From Alphaproteobacteria bacterium (GTDB taxonomy: Bacteria; Pseudomonadota; Alphaproteobacteria; Ferrovibrionales; Ferrovibrionaceae): a stretch of DNA of 64,000 bases. The stretch spans positions 86,474 to 150,473 of the forward strand of contig JAFKFH010000021.1 in the NCBI GenBank assembly GCA_017307375.1. Reading direction: 5' to 3'. The translations under genes were made by a program, and so were the position numbers. How positions within the stretch are numbered: the stretch's first letter is position 1; each line of letters opens with the position of its first letter. The notes under the pieces were generated by a model. That model saw nothing but the letters and a program-made list of their open reading frames with translations, was not told the origin of the DNA and did not search any database. Shown piece after piece: positions 50,460 to 63,049 of this stretch.

Positions 50460-51287
50460 ATGCTGAACGACGTCGCCGACCTCACCGACATCTCGCGCCT
50501 GTGGAACCTCGTCTCGGCGTTCATCGTCCAGTATGCCTTCCAGATCATCGGCGCGCTGTTCATTCTGCTGGCCGGCTGGTGGCTGTCGGGCATGGCCGGC
50601 CGCGCCGTCTCGCGCGCCGCGCGGCGCTTTCATCTCGACGTGACCCTGGCCGGCTTCATCGCCGGGGCCGCGCGCATCGGCGTGCTGGCGCTGGCGATCG
50701 TCGCCGCGCTGAACGGCTTCGGCATCACCATCGCCCCGCTGATCGCGGCGGCCGGCGCCGCGGCCTTCGGCCTGACCGTTGCGGTGCAGGGCACGCTGGG
50801 CAATCTCGGTGCCGGGGCGGCGCTGATCGTCACCCGGCCGTTCAAGGTCGGCGACCTGGTGACCGTCAAGGGCATCCAGGGCACGGTGGTCGAGATCAAC
50901 CTGATGTCGACCGTGCTGACCAACGATGCCGGCGACCGGATCATCGTGCCCAACCGTCAGATCAGCGGCGAGATCCTGACCAATGCGGTCTCGGGCCGCG
51001 GTGTCGCGATCACCGTGCCGCTGCCGCTCAAGGTGGCGCCCGACGGCGCGATGGCCGACATCGCGCGCGCCATCGCCGCCGTGCCGGGCGTGGCGGCGCA
51101 GCCGCCGGTCAAGATCGGCATCGATGCACTGACCGGCGACGGCGTGACCCTCGACCTGCGCTACTGGATCGCGGTCGACGCCGATTACCAGACCGTGCGC
51201 CACCACGCCAATCGGGCGCTGATGGCGACGCTGGAAGATCTCGGCGTCCGCGCCCGGGCAGGCGCGCCCGCGTCAGGCGAAGCTTAA
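50460..51287 (+). CDS. Small-conductance mechanosensitive channel, MscS family
   Basis: 275 residues. Three N-terminal membrane helices end with the pore-lining TM3 (IAPLIAAAGAAAFGLTVAVQGTLGNLGAGAALIV), rich in Gly/Ala as in MscS. The beta domain follows: FKVGDLVTVKGIQGTVVEINLMSTVLTNDAGDRIIVPN. It opens on membrane tension to release solutes. No strong Shine-Dalgarno is seen. The last 15 bases overlap the convergent ACT-domain gene. Confidence 0.92.
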   Translation: MLNDVADLTDISRLWNLVSAFIVQYAFQIIGALFILLAGWWLSGMAGRAVSRAARRFHLDVTLAGFIAGAARIGVLALAIVAALNGFGITIAPLIAAAGAAAFGLTVAVQGTLGNLGAGAALIVTRPFKVGDLVTVKGIQGTVVEINLMSTVLTNDAGDRIIVPNRQISGEILTNAVSGRGVAITVPLPLKVAPDGAMADIARAIAAVPGVAAQPPVKIGIDALTGDGVTLDLRYWIAVDADYQTVRHHANRALMATLEDLGVRARAGAPASGEA

Positions 51288-51569
51288 GAGCACAGTCTCG
51301 ACCGTCACCACCTGGCGCAGCGTCTCGGCAAAGCGCCGGGCGCGTTCCGGGGTGAGGTCCGCCAGCTGCAGGTCGACCTCGAGCCGCGCGCCCTCGGCGC
51401 CCGGCACGGTCGCGGCATGCAGCCGGTGCGGCACCAGGTTGAGCTTGGCGAACGGCTCGACCAGGCGCGACAGCGTCCCGGGATCGGCGGTGGCGGTGAC
51501 GGAAAAACAGGCGAGGCCGCGGTCGGTGGCGACGGCGGCGGTCTTATCGAGGGCTGGTGAGGCCGACAT
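51273..51569 (-). CDS. Small stand-alone ACT-domain protein
   Basis: 98 residues. The pattern LACFSVTATADPGTLSRLVEPFAKLNLVPHRLHAATV, then LEVDLQLADLTPERARRFAETLRQVVTVETV, is a single beta-alpha-beta-beta-alpha-beta ACT fold. It is similar in size to IlvM/IlvH-type regulatory subunits, but no acetolactate synthase gene lies nearby. Possibly an orphan amino-acid-sensing subunit. Confidence 0.7.
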   Translation of the reverse strand: MSASPALDKTAAVATDRGLACFSVTATADPGTLSRLVEPFAKLNLVPHRLHAATVPGAEGARLEVDLQLADLTPERARRFAETLRQVVTVETVLLSFA

Positions 51570-51623
51570 GGGTCTTGGACTCCAGGCGCATCATGGCTTG
51601 CGAACAGGCACGAACAGCGACAT

Positions 51624-51646
51624 CCCGACCTCGCGTGGAGGTCGGG
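51624..51646. terminator. Hairpin between ACT and isochorismatase-fold genes
   Basis: Perfect 8-bp stem CCCGACCT / AGGTCGGG with a 7-nt loop. A second stem (CATCA..CCCG / CGGG..TGATG, 51697-51723) includes the stop codon of the gene ending at 51708. Neither has a T-run, so the terminator role is tentative. Confidence 0.3.
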
Positions 51647-51707
51647 CCGCTAATTCGCGCAATCGCGCCATGCGGGCGGAGCCAGGACATGGCGAGCATC
51701 AAACCCG

Positions 51708-52289
51708 CTAATCGGGCCTGATGTCAAGCGCCAGCCGGGCGAGCAGCGCATCCGATTCGATCACCTGCGCGTACTCGCCGTCGAGATTGGCCAGGCTCAG
51801 CTCGTGCACCAGCTCGGCCGGAACGACGCGGCCGTCGCGCAGCCGCTTGTCGACGGCCCAGCAGCCGTCGGCCACCACGTGAGTGGCAAAGCCGAGGTCG
51901 CCGGCATGGCGCACCGTGGCTTCCAGCGAATTCTGGGTCAGCACGCCCATCACGAACAGCGTATCGATCGCGGCCTCGCCCAGCCCGGCCTGCAGCTCGG
52001 TGCGCACGAAGGCCGAGCAGGTCGATTTTCCTATCACCGCCTCGCCGGCCAGCGGCATCGCCTCGGGCTTGAACTCGTGGCTCGGCAGGCCCGGCCGATA
52101 GGCCGAGTCCGCCATGCGCGAATCGTGGCGGACATGGAAGACGGGGCGCCGGGCCATCCGCCACGCGGCCAGCACGCGCGCCACCACCATCTCGGCGCCC
52201 GGGTTGTTGCGCGGGCCCCAATAGGGCGCGTCGATCGCCTGCTGCAGGTCGATCAGGATCAGGCCCGATCCAGGCGGTACCGGCTCCAT
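51708..52289 (-). CDS. Isochorismatase-fold hydrolase with Ser at the nucleophile position
   Basis: 193 residues. Asp14 (LILIDLQQ) and Lys88 (VIGKSTCSAF) of the cysteine-hydrolase triad are present. The third position, normally Cys in a GxxTxxCVxxTVxxA motif, is Ser121 in GVLTQNSLEATVRHA. True isochorismatases lack the Cys as well, so catalysis may be altered rather than lost. It starts 4 bases from the stop of the HerA-like gene and is probably cotranscribed with it. Substrate unknown. Confidence 0.8.
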   Translation of the reverse strand: MEPVPPGSGLILIDLQQAIDAPYWGPRNNPGAEMVVARVLAAWRMARRPVFHVRHDSRMADSAYRPGLPSHEFKPEAMPLAGEAVIGKSTCSAFVRTELQAGLGEAAIDTLFVMGVLTQNSLEATVRHAGDLGFATHVVADGCWAVDKRLRDGRVVPAELVHELSLANLDGEYAQVIESDALLARLALDIRPD

Positions 52290-52292
52290 GGC

Positions 52293-53753
52293 TCAGCGCC
52301 GCCGCGGCTGCTTGAGGATGGCGCCCAGCACCCCGCGCACGACCGCGCGGGCCAGTTCCGAGCCGACGGTGCGCGCGACGCTTTTGGCCAGCGCCTCGCC
52401 GACCGATTCACGCTGGCGCGGCGCGGCGGGCGAGCGCCCGCCGCTGCGCGGGATGCCGCTCGACGGCAGGCGCGGGGCGCCCATCGGCGCATCGGGCGCA
52501 GGTGCTGGTGTCGGTCCGGGCGCGGGTGCCGCCGTGGCCGCGACGCGGGCGGTCAGTTTCTCGTAGGCGCTCTCGCGGTCGATCGTCTGCTCGTAGCGGC
52601 CGGCCACCGGGCTCATCGCGATCAACCCGCGGCGCTCCAGCGGCGACAGCGGACCCAGCCGCGATTCCGGCAGGCGGATCCTGGCGCGCTCGACGATGCC
52701 GGGCACACCCTTCTCGTCGAGGAACGAGACCAGCGCCTCGCCGACCCCCAGCGTGGTGATGGTGCCGAGCGTATCGAGCTGCGGATTGGGCCGGAACGTC
52801 TCGGCCGCCGCGCGCACCGCCTTCTGGTCGCGCGGGGTGAAGGCGCGCAGGGCGTGCTGCACCCGATGGCCGAGCTGGCCCAGCACGGATTCCGGCAGGT
52901 CCAGCGGGTTCTGGGTGCAGAAATAGATGCCGACACCTTTCGAGCGGATCAGCCGCACCACCTGCTCGATCTGGTCGACCAGCGCCGGGGCGGCACCGTC
53001 GAACAAGAGATGCGCCTCGTCGAACACCAGCACCAGCTTAGGCTTTGGCAGGTCGCCGGCCTCGGGCAGATCCTCGAACAACTCGGCCATCAGCCACAGG
53101 AGAAACGAGGCATAGACCCGCGGCCGCTGCATCAGCTGGTCGGCGGCCAGGATCGAGACGATGCCCTTGCCGGCCGCGTCGACCCGCATCAGATCGGCCA
53201 GGTCCAGCGCCGGCTCGCCGAAGAACTCGGCTGCCCCCTGGTTTTCCAGCGCCAGCAGCGCCCGCTGGATCGCGGCGATCGAGGCGGCCGAGACCAGGCC
53301 GTATTCGGCCGCCACCGCCTTGGCGTTTTCCGAGATATGGATCAGCAGCGCGCGCAGATCCTTGAGGTCGAGCAGCAGCAGCCCGCGATCGTCGGCCAGC
53401 TTGAAGGCGACCTCGAGCACGCCCGACTGCACGTCGTTCAGATCGAGCAGCCGGCCCAGCAGGGTCGGCCCCATGTCGCTGACGGTCACGCGGATCGGGT
53501 GGCCCTGCTTGCCGAACAGGTCCCAGCAGATCGCCGGCACCGGGCCGGACGCGATCCCGCAGAGATCGCCCTTGACGTCGGCGACGACGACCGGCACCCC
53601 GGCCAGCGCGAAACCTTCGGCCAGGCGCTGGACCGTGACGGTCTTGCCGGTGCCGGTGGCCCCGGCGATCAGTCCATGGCGGTTCGCCCGCTTCAGCGGC
53701 AGCAGCGCCGGCCCGGCAGGCCCGTCGCCCATCAGGATCGCGGTATCGGTCAA
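52293..53753 (-). CDS. HerA-like ATPase, DUF853 family
   Basis: 486 residues from a TTG at 53753, chosen because [11 protein letters not shown] matches the usual start of the family (S-D-x-I-L-I-G-K-G); the next ATG is at 53732. Walker [17 protein letters not shown], Walker [17 protein letters not shown] and [19 protein letters not shown] are typical of this HerA/FtsK-like group. A Pro/Ala-rich linker (about 405-420) separates a C-terminal amphipathic region. Function of DUF853 ATPases is unsettled; DNA translocation or protein remodelling are both proposed by fold. Confidence 0.85.
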   Translation of the reverse strand: MTDTAILMGDGPAGPALLPLKRANRHGLIAGATGTGKTVTVQRLAEGFALAGVPVVVADVKGDLCGIASGPVPAICWDLFGKQGHPIRVTVSDMGPTLLGRLLDLNDVQSGVLEVAFKLADDRGLLLLDLKDLRALLIHISENAKAVAAEYGLVSAASIAAIQRALLALENQGAAEFFGEPALDLADLMRVDAAGKGIVSILAADQLMQRPRVYASFLLWLMAELFEDLPEAGDLPKPKLVLVFDEAHLLFDGAAPALVDQIEQVVRLIRSKGVGIYFCTQNPLDLPESVLGQLGHRVQHALRAFTPRDQKAVRAAAETFRPNPQLDTLGTITTLGVGEALVSFLDEKGVPGIVERARIRLPESRLGPLSPLERRGLIAMSPVAGRYEQTIDRESAYEKLTARVAATAAPAPGPTPAPAPDAPMGAPRLPSSGIPRSGGRSPAAPRQRESVGEALAKSVARTVGSELARAVVRGVLGAILKQPRRR

Positions 53754-53897
53754 AGCTCGGTCCCCCGGTGGTTTCGAGACCGGAGGGTGCCGGGAAACGG
53801 GGGGCGGAGGCAAGGGGGCGCATGGCATCAGGCGATGAACCCTCGGGGAAGAGAGTGACGGCCTATGCCGTCAATCTCTTGCGCCTTGCCGTTGCGA

Positions 53898-55853
53898 TCA
53901 GTCCAGTACCCTGGTCTTGGCCGCGCGTTCGACATAGCCCGCGGCGTCCTCCGGCAGCAGCAGACGGTCGCGGACCAGCCGGTCGACGGCGCGCTCCACC
54001 GCGGCGACATAGGCGGCCCTGCTGCCGTAACGCTCCTCCAGCGACGGACGGGAATCTCCGGCCGCGAGCCGCTCCGCGCGGGTGCGGGCGAACGGCACGA
54101 AGGCCCCGTCCCGATCGCAGAATTCGCCGGCCATCGCCTTGTCGCGATAGAAGTTCCATCCGGTATGGGTGCCGAGTGGCACGGCGAGATCGGGCAGGTG
54201 GATCCCGGCGACTTCGTTGCCGTCGGCGTCGACCGTACCGACCTTGGCGCCGTAGGGGGTTGACCGAGGGGCGGCGACCACCCGCCAGTCATCCGGTACC
54301 GGCACTTCGTTGGCCCGTGCCGGGCTGCGCAGGCCCGGGACCGCAGGAAAGCGCAGGTCGGCGGCGTCGACCAGCGTGCCCTGCCGCAGCGTCGGAATCC
54401 GGCTCGGCGGCGGGCTGCGACCCTCCGATACCCATGCATCGAGCGCCGCCACCAGCGCCCGCAACCCGGCCGATGGGATATGCGGATTGCGTTCCGCCGC
54501 ACAAAGACCCTGTCCCTTCACCAGGCTGGCGACATGAGCATGCTGGGTGCCGGCGATCAGGTAGGCTCGGACATTGGGTGGCAGGGGCAGATCCCGCCGA
54601 CCCGCCGGATCGGTATGCACCAGCGACGCGCCCTTCTGCCAGTATTCCGACGAGGTGTTGACCTCGAAGATCAGCGGGTCCGAACCGTCACCCTGCAGGA
54701 CGCTGGCGCGCTGACCCGAAAGCGGGTCGGTCGCCGCGGCGGTCGAGAATGGGAACCAGGCTTCCGGATAGTCGTGGTCCTCATGCTGCGTGCGGGTGCG
54801 TCCCGGCTGGGCGAAGGCCTCGTTGACGAAGACCTTGCCGGCGCCGCCGATATGCATCATCAGGCCGTCGAACACGCGCGCTCCGCTTTCGTCGCGGTTC
54901 ATGCCCATTTCCAGGAATTGCCGGGCGAACCGCGCGCTTTGCGAGATTCCAAGGCCGATCACCGTCCGCGCCGGATCGCTTCTGTCGTGGCGCAACGCCG
55001 AAACGACATCGCGGACGGCCGCAAAGCCGATGCCCAGTACCTTCGGGCCCTGGGCCGGATAGCTGAATTCGTAGATTGCGCCTGGTTCGAACGCCGTGGC
55101 TTCGGGCAAGAGCTTCACCATTCGCGGCCCGGCGTAGGCCCATCGCTCGGACGGGATCAGCGTCTCTGGCTCGGCCTGGCGGCGACGCACGGTCAGGCGT
55201 GCCATCCCCTGCTCCATCGTTGCGGCCTCGTAGGTCAGCGGTCCGCCTGGCAGGCTTGGGGGCAGCCGGGTGCCGAAGACGAATTCCTCGCGCGATCTGC
55301 CGACGATGCGTGTGCCGTCGATGGTGGCGACCGGCAGTGCCGCCGTCATGCCGTTCAGATTGGGCGAGGCGGTACCGTCCCAGCCGCTCCAGGCAATGGT
55401 CCAGCCATCGCGGAACAGAAAGCCGGTGCCGACATCCGCCCCGGTCTTCGGATCATTGTTCGATGCCGGCGTGGTCTCCGGCGCGTCGTTCAGCCACGGT
55501 AGCGCCAGCTTCAGGTTGCGGTTGACGATATCGTAGAAAATCTTGCCATTGCGCTTGGCCGGATCCGCCGGGCGCAGAAGAAACACGTCGACCTGGTATT
55601 CGACCAGGCCGCGCGTATTGCGCGGCGCGCGATCCAGGCCGGCGATGCCCCTGTTGGCCGGGGCCGCGGGGTCGAGCTCGCCGTGGGCGATGCCGATCGC
55701 CCGCTCATAGGCGCCGGCGGGCCCGAGCGAGGCGCCGTCGGCCAGTGGTTCGACCCGATCCAGTCGCAGATCGACGATCCGTGCCTCGGCCCGTCCAACG
55801 GCCAACGACAGAATGGTTGCGGCACCCAGCAGGGCACGGCGATGATTGGACAT
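53898..55853 (-). CDS. Large secreted alpha/beta hydrolase-domain protein
   Basis: 651 residues from the ATG at 55853 (GGGGGAGG upstream). The signal peptide is RRALLGAATILSLAVGRAEA. The central part contains a probable nucleophile elbow GLGISQSARFARQFLEMG and GTQHAHVASL, a likely His region, consistent with the alpha/beta hydrolase domain family PF20091. A C-terminal segment (GTHTGWNFYRDKAMAGEFCDRDGAFVPFA, then SLEERYG) is also characteristic of that group. Presumed periplasmic or outer-surface hydrolase or esterase. Substrate unknown. Confidence 0.82.
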   Translation of the reverse strand: MSNHRRALLGAATILSLAVGRAEARIVDLRLDRVEPLADGASLGPAGAYERAIGIAHGELDPAAPANRGIAGLDRAPRNTRGLVEYQVDVFLLRPADPAKRNGKIFYDIVNRNLKLALPWLNDAPETTPASNNDPKTGADVGTGFLFRDGWTIAWSGWDGTASPNLNGMTAALPVATIDGTRIVGRSREEFVFGTRLPPSLPGGPLTYEAATMEQGMARLTVRRRQAEPETLIPSERWAYAGPRMVKLLPEATAFEPGAIYEFSYPAQGPKVLGIGFAAVRDVVSALRHDRSDPARTVIGLGISQSARFARQFLEMGMNRDESGARVFDGLMMHIGGAGKVFVNEAFAQPGRTRTQHEDHDYPEAWFPFSTAAATDPLSGQRASVLQGDGSDPLIFEVNTSSEYWQKGASLVHTDPAGRRDLPLPPNVRAYLIAGTQHAHVASLVKGQGLCAAERNPHIPSAGLRALVAALDAWVSEGRSPPPSRIPTLRQGTLVDAADLRFPAVPGLRSPARANEVPVPDDWRVVAAPRSTPYGAKVGTVDADGNEVAGIHLPDLAVPLGTHTGWNFYRDKAMAGEFCDRDGAFVPFARTRAERLAAGDSRPSLEERYGSRAAYVAAVERAVDRLVRDRLLLPEDAAGYVERAAKTRVLD

Positions 55854-55910
55854 GATTTTCCTCCCCCTCGCAGTCATTGTCGTTTCCGAGTGATCGGCGG
55901 TCGCCGGCCT

Positions 55911-56213
55911 TCAGTCCTGCCATTCGACATGGGCCCGCACGCGCCGGCCTGCCTCGTCGATCCAGCCATGCGGCGCGGCCTTCTCGATCATCGTGGCCAG
56001 CTGTCGAAGCCACGCGGCCTCGGTGGTCCAGCCGCGCAACGCCGCGATGGCCACCCAGGCCGTGTCGGCATCGGCGAAGTCGACGATCCCGTCGAACCGG
56101 CCGCGCAGATCGGCGACCATGTCGCGACGCCCCGCGACGACGACCTTGAACCTGCGGAAATCGTCGGGTTCGTCGAGCCGGAACGAACCGTCTGCTTGCA
56201 GAACCACGATCAT
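55911..56213 (-). CDS. Small protein of unknown function
   Basis: 100 residues from the ATG at 56213, 6 bases after GGGAGGGG; the frame also has an earlier start at 56228. The N-terminus reads MIVVLQADGSFRLDEPDDF and a central part FDGIVDFADADTAWVAIAALRGW. No signal peptide, membrane segment or known motif is visible. The gene is 57 bases upstream of the secreted hydrolase gene on the same strand and divergent from the LLM flavoprotein across a palindrome. I do not recognise the family. Confidence 0.6.
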   Translation of the reverse strand: MIVVLQADGSFRLDEPDDFRRFKVVVAGRRDMVADLRGRFDGIVDFADADTAWVAIAALRGWTTEAAWLRQLATMIEKAAPHGWIDEAGRRVRAHVEWQD

Positions 56214-56275
56214 GGTTTCCCCTCCCATCGGTCATTTCCGAGCAAGGGTACTTGACTACTGCCATTTAACAAACG

Positions 56276-56292
56276 ATTGTTTGGCAAACAAT
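56276..56292. promoter_or_regulatory. TetR-type operator palindrome ATTGTTTG-G-CAAACAAT
   Basis: Perfect 8+1+8 palindrome. It overlaps a second symmetrical element CAAAC-GATT-GTTTG (56270-56283), both in the divergent gap between the small unknown gene and the LLM flavoprotein, just downstream of TTGACT (56252-56257). No TetR gene lies next to it. Confidence 0.6.
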
Positions 56293-56328
56293 GCGATGGA
56301 TTACACCGCAGCCCGGGAGGAGAAAAAG

Positions 56329-57441
56329 ATGCGCTTTGGATTGTTTGCGATGCCGGAGCATCCGCCGCACGAGAATTGGACGCTGTCCTATGACCGCGAC
56401 ATCGATGCCATCGTGCAGGCGGAGAAACTCGGTTTCGACGAATACTGGATCGGCGAGCACCATACCGGCGGTTATGAAAATGTTCCTGCGCCGGAATTGC
56501 TGATCGCCAAGGCGTCGGCCCTGACCAGCCGGATCAGGCTGGGCACCGGTGTCATCAACCTGCCTTATCACGATCCGTTCCTGGTGGCCGAACGGATGGC
56601 GTTCCTCGACCATCTGACGCATGGCCGCCTCGAATATGGCTTCGGCGGCGGCGGCCTGCCGACCGACAAGGCCTTGTTCGCCCTGCCGGCGCCGGAGGCC
56701 ACGCCCCGCACCAACGAGGCGCTCGAGCTGATCTGGCAGTTGCTGACCACGACCGAGCCGCTGACCCACAAGGGCCAGTTCTTCCAGTTCGAGAACCGCC
56801 GGCTGCAGGTGCCGCCGTATCAGGAGGTGCCGCCGTTCGCCATCGCCGGCCTTACCGGGACGCACAACTATGCCAAATGCGGCGCCCGCGGCTGGAAACC
56901 GCTCAGCGTCTATTTCACCCCGATCACGATCGCGGCCAATCCCGGCATCCCCGACCTGCAGGCCCATGCCGGCGCCATCGTCGCGGCGGCCAGCGAAGCC
57001 GGCCGCGATCCGGCGGAGGCGCGCGACCTGTGGCGCATCTCCCGCGAAGTCTATGTCTCGGACAGTCGCGATCAGGCGCTGAAGGATATCCGCGAGGGGG
57101 TGAGCCGGTCCTACGAATACCTGCTGGGCCTGGGCCTCGGCGCCTTGATGAAGAAGGACGTCGCGATGCCGGATGCCAAGCTCACCTTCGAATGGATGGT
57201 CGAGGAGATTCCCTGGATCATCGGCAGCCCCGAGGACTGCATCCGCCAGGTCAACGAGCTGAACGAGCAGGTCGGCGGCTTCGGCTGCCTGCTGATCAAC
57301 TCGCGCGATTGGGTGACGACCGATCGCTGGTATCGGTCGCTGGAGTTGTTTGCCCGCTACGTCACGCCGCAGTTCAAGCGGCGCGAGAACATGAAGCTGC
57401 GCCGCGAACTGGCCAACGTGGCCCTCGGCCGCACGGCCTGA
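56329..57441 (+). CDS. LLM-class flavin-dependent oxidoreductase
   Basis: 370 residues from the ATG at 56329 (GGGAGGAG upstream); the frame is open far upstream but crosses another gene. Luciferase-like monooxygenase fold: MRFGLFAMPEHPPHENWTLSYDRDI, GFDEYWIGEHHTGGYEN, IRLGTGVINLPYHDPFLVAERMAFLDHLTHGRLEYGFGGGG. It uses reduced FMN to oxygenate a substrate and needs a separate reductase. The palindromic operator at its promoter suggests induction by a small molecule. Substrate unknown. Confidence 0.88.
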   Translation: MRFGLFAMPEHPPHENWTLSYDRDIDAIVQAEKLGFDEYWIGEHHTGGYENVPAPELLIAKASALTSRIRLGTGVINLPYHDPFLVAERMAFLDHLTHGRLEYGFGGGGLPTDKALFALPAPEATPRTNEALELIWQLLTTTEPLTHKGQFFQFENRRLQVPPYQEVPPFAIAGLTGTHNYAKCGARGWKPLSVYFTPITIAANPGIPDLQAHAGAIVAAASEAGRDPAEARDLWRISREVYVSDSRDQALKDIREGVSRSYEYLLGLGLGALMKKDVAMPDAKLTFEWMVEEIPWIIGSPEDCIRQVNELNEQVGGFGCLLINSRDWVTTDRWYRSLELFARYVTPQFKRRENMKLRRELANVALGRTA

Positions 57442-57488
57442 CCTGTGGCGGCGGCATGGCGGCCCAGGCCGTCATGCCGCCGCCGGCG

Positions 57489-61067
<3,579 letters not shown>

Positions 61068-61106
61068 GGTGCAACCCTGTCCCACCTGAGGTCGGGGCCA
61101 AGCTAG

Positions 61107-61126
61107 GACGAACATCGATGTTCGTC
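61107..61126. promoter_or_regulatory. 20-bp perfect palindrome in the cydDC-lysR gap
   Basis: GACGAACATCGATGTTCGTC, fully symmetrical, lies 40 bases upstream of the ABC exporter ATG. It is a strong candidate operator. Confidence 0.6.
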
Positions 61127-61131
61127 AGTCG

Positions 61132-61162
61132 ACAAATTCGGGCAGCCGTCGTACGAATTTGT
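61132..61162. promoter_or_regulatory. Inverted repeat ACAAATTCG-N13-CGAATTTGT
   Basis: Perfect 9-bp arms in the same divergent gap, ending 2 bases before the lysR ATG at 61165. The arrangement resembles LysR-type sites and would suit autoregulation. Confidence 0.55.
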
Positions 61163-61164
61163 AC

Positions 61165-62130
61165 ATGATCAGCGCCGATTGGAGCGACCTGCGGGTCTTT
61201 CTCACGCTGTCGCGGGCCGGCAACCTGACGGCCGCGGCCCGCCAGCTCGATGTCAGCCACCCGACCGTGGCGCGCCGGGTCAAGGCGCTGGAAGGCGCGA
61301 TCGGTGCGCGGCTGTTCGACCGCCTGGGCGACCGCTTCGTGCTGACCCCGGCCGGCGAGGAACTGCTGGTCGATGCCCAGGCGATGGAGCGGGCCGCCGA
61401 ATCGATCCACCGGCGCAGCGCCGGGCTGTCGGATGCCGCGCGCGGCACGGTGCGGCTGTCGGCCGGCGAGGCGATGACCTTTCTGGTCGCCCGGCACCTG
61501 CCGGCGCTGCAACGCCGCCTGCCGCATATCGAATTCGAACTGTCGTCGAGCCACACCCTGGCCAATCTGTCGCGGCGCGAGGCCGACCTGCTGATCCGCG
61601 AACAGGTCCCCGACCTGGCCAGCCTGGTGACCCGCCGCATCGGCCGCGCCGCCTTCGCCGTCTATCGCGCCCGCGACCTGGCGATCGATTGCGACCTGCG
61701 CGCGGCACCCTGGATCGGCTTCGACGACGACCATGCCTACATGCCGGGGCAGGGCTGGATCGCGGAACTGCTGGGGCCCGCCCGCCCGGCGGTGCGTGGC
61801 AACAACTGGCTGGTGGTGCACGAAGCGGTGCGGACCGGGGCGGGGCTGAGCGTCCTGCCCTGTTATCTCGGCGATGCCGATCCGGCGCTGGCCCGCGTCG
61901 GCGCGCCGATCGCAGCGGTGGCGGCCGACCAGTGGCTGCTGGTGCACCGCGACCTGCGCGACCTGCCGCGGGTCCGCGCGGTGATGGATGCGCTGGTCGA
62001 GCTGTTCAACGACCAGCGCGCGCTGATCGAGGGCGAGGTGCCGCAGCCAGCGCGGGCGCGCGGTCAGCGGCCCGATGTTCAGCGACCGCTGATCGGGCCT
62101 TCGATCGCATCGACGTCGCTGCCGTCATAG
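61165..62130 (+). CDS. LysR-family transcriptional regulator
   Basis: 321 residues from the ATG at 61165; a TTG two codons earlier is open. The winged helix is WSDLRVFLTLSRAGNLTAAARQLDVSHPTVARRVKALEGAIG; a substrate-binding-type domain follows. About 25 extra residues rich in Arg/Pro/Ser end the protein, and the last 52 coding bases overlap the convergent gene downstream. Divergent from the fused ABC exporter, which is the likely target. Confidence 0.9.
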   Translation: MISADWSDLRVFLTLSRAGNLTAAARQLDVSHPTVARRVKALEGAIGARLFDRLGDRFVLTPAGEELLVDAQAMERAAESIHRRSAGLSDAARGTVRLSAGEAMTFLVARHLPALQRRLPHIEFELSSSHTLANLSRREADLLIREQVPDLASLVTRRIGRAAFAVYRARDLAIDCDLRAAPWIGFDDDHAYMPGQGWIAELLGPARPAVRGNNWLVVHEAVRTGAGLSVLPCYLGDADPALARVGAPIAAVAADQWLLVHRDLRDLPRVRAVMDALVELFNDQRALIEGEVPQPARARGQRPDVQRPLIGPSIASTSLPS

Positions 62131-62912
62131 TCCAGCCGCAGGATGAAGCGGCCGTCGCGGTTCGACTGGACCGTCGGCGGCAGCATGGCGGCGGTGCTGA
62201 TGTCGCCGGCGAGATAGAGATGGCGGCTGTCGCCGTCCAGCACGATCGCCTGGCCACGCGGATTGCCGCCCGCCCCGGGAATGCGGCGCAGCCATTGCAC
62301 CGAGCCGGAGGCGCTGTCGAGACGGGCCACGACGCCCTCTGCCGACTGGCTGGCCGGGCGCTGCGCGCGTGTGCCGCCGCCCGCCGCCCCCGACAGGAAC
62401 AGGGCTTTCGCGGCCGCATCGAGGGCCATGTCGCCGACGACGAGACGCCCCTGCATGACCGGTGCCGTCCAGTCGACCCCGCCGAGCATCCCCAGGCGCA
62501 GCACGAAGCCGCTCTCCTCGTCGGCGGCAGGCAGGTTCAGGTCGTCGAAACTGCCGCCGTCGTAGCTGCCGGCGACGAAGACGGTCCCGGCACCGTCGAT
62601 GGCGATGGCACGCGCCACCGGCTTCACCGGCGAACGCAGGCTGCCGAAATTGACGACCCACAGGGCGGCGCCGCTGCGGTCGAGCAGCGCGACGAACAGA
62701 TCGGCCCGGCTGGCCGGCGATTTCAGCAGGTCGACGCCGCCGACCTTGGTCCGCGCGGCGGTGAAGGTGCCGGTGACGAAGGTATTGCCGGCGTCGTCGC
62801 GGACGGCGGCCTCGATCGTCGGCCGTTCGCCGCCGATCGGCGGGACGGGCGGGTCCCCCACGGGGCCAAGGAACAGGGAAGTGACGTTGCGGACGGCGGG
62901 GACGATCGACAT
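62079..62912 (-). CDS. Probable beta-propeller repeat protein
   Basis: 277 residues from the ATG at 62912 (AGGAG upstream). Successive segments share the pattern of Gly-Asn/Asp, V-F/Y-V/L-A/T-G and a following hydrophobic strand: GNTFVTGTFTAA, AGTVFVAGSYDGG, AKALFLSGAAGGG, SRHLYLAGDISTAA, each followed by a WVVNF / VDWTAP / VQWLRRI-type strand. This is like SBBP/beta-propeller repeats. No signal peptide is visible. Its 3' end overlaps lysR by 52 bases on the other strand. Specific function not recognised. Confidence 0.65.
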   Translation of the reverse strand: MSIVPAVRNVTSLFLGPVGDPPVPPIGGERPTIEAAVRDDAGNTFVTGTFTAARTKVGGVDLLKSPASRADLFVALLDRSGAALWVVNFGSLRSPVKPVARAIAIDGAGTVFVAGSYDGGSFDDLNLPAADEESGFVLRLGMLGGVDWTAPVMQGRLVVGDMALDAAAKALFLSGAAGGGTRAQRPASQSAEGVVARLDSASGSVQWLRRIPGAGGNPRGQAIVLDGDSRHLYLAGDISTAAMLPPTVQSNRDGRFILRLDYDGSDVDAIEGPISGR

Positions 62913-63000
62913 CTCGGCATCTCCTGGCAACCGGATCGAACCACCCGCCTAGCAGCCGCGCCCGGCCGTCCGCATCCCATGTTCATGGGGTCCGCGCAAA

Positions 63001-63042
63001 ATAATCGGCCGGCACGGAGGATTTTTTCGTCCGTGCCGGCCG
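63001..63042 (-). terminator. Terminator after the gene ending at 63050
   Basis: Perfect 13-bp stem CGGCCGGCACGGA / TCCGTGCCGGCCG (63006-63042) with an 11-nt loop. On the minus strand it is followed by ATTATTTTG. Confidence 0.8.
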
Positions 63043-63049
63043 AGCGTCA

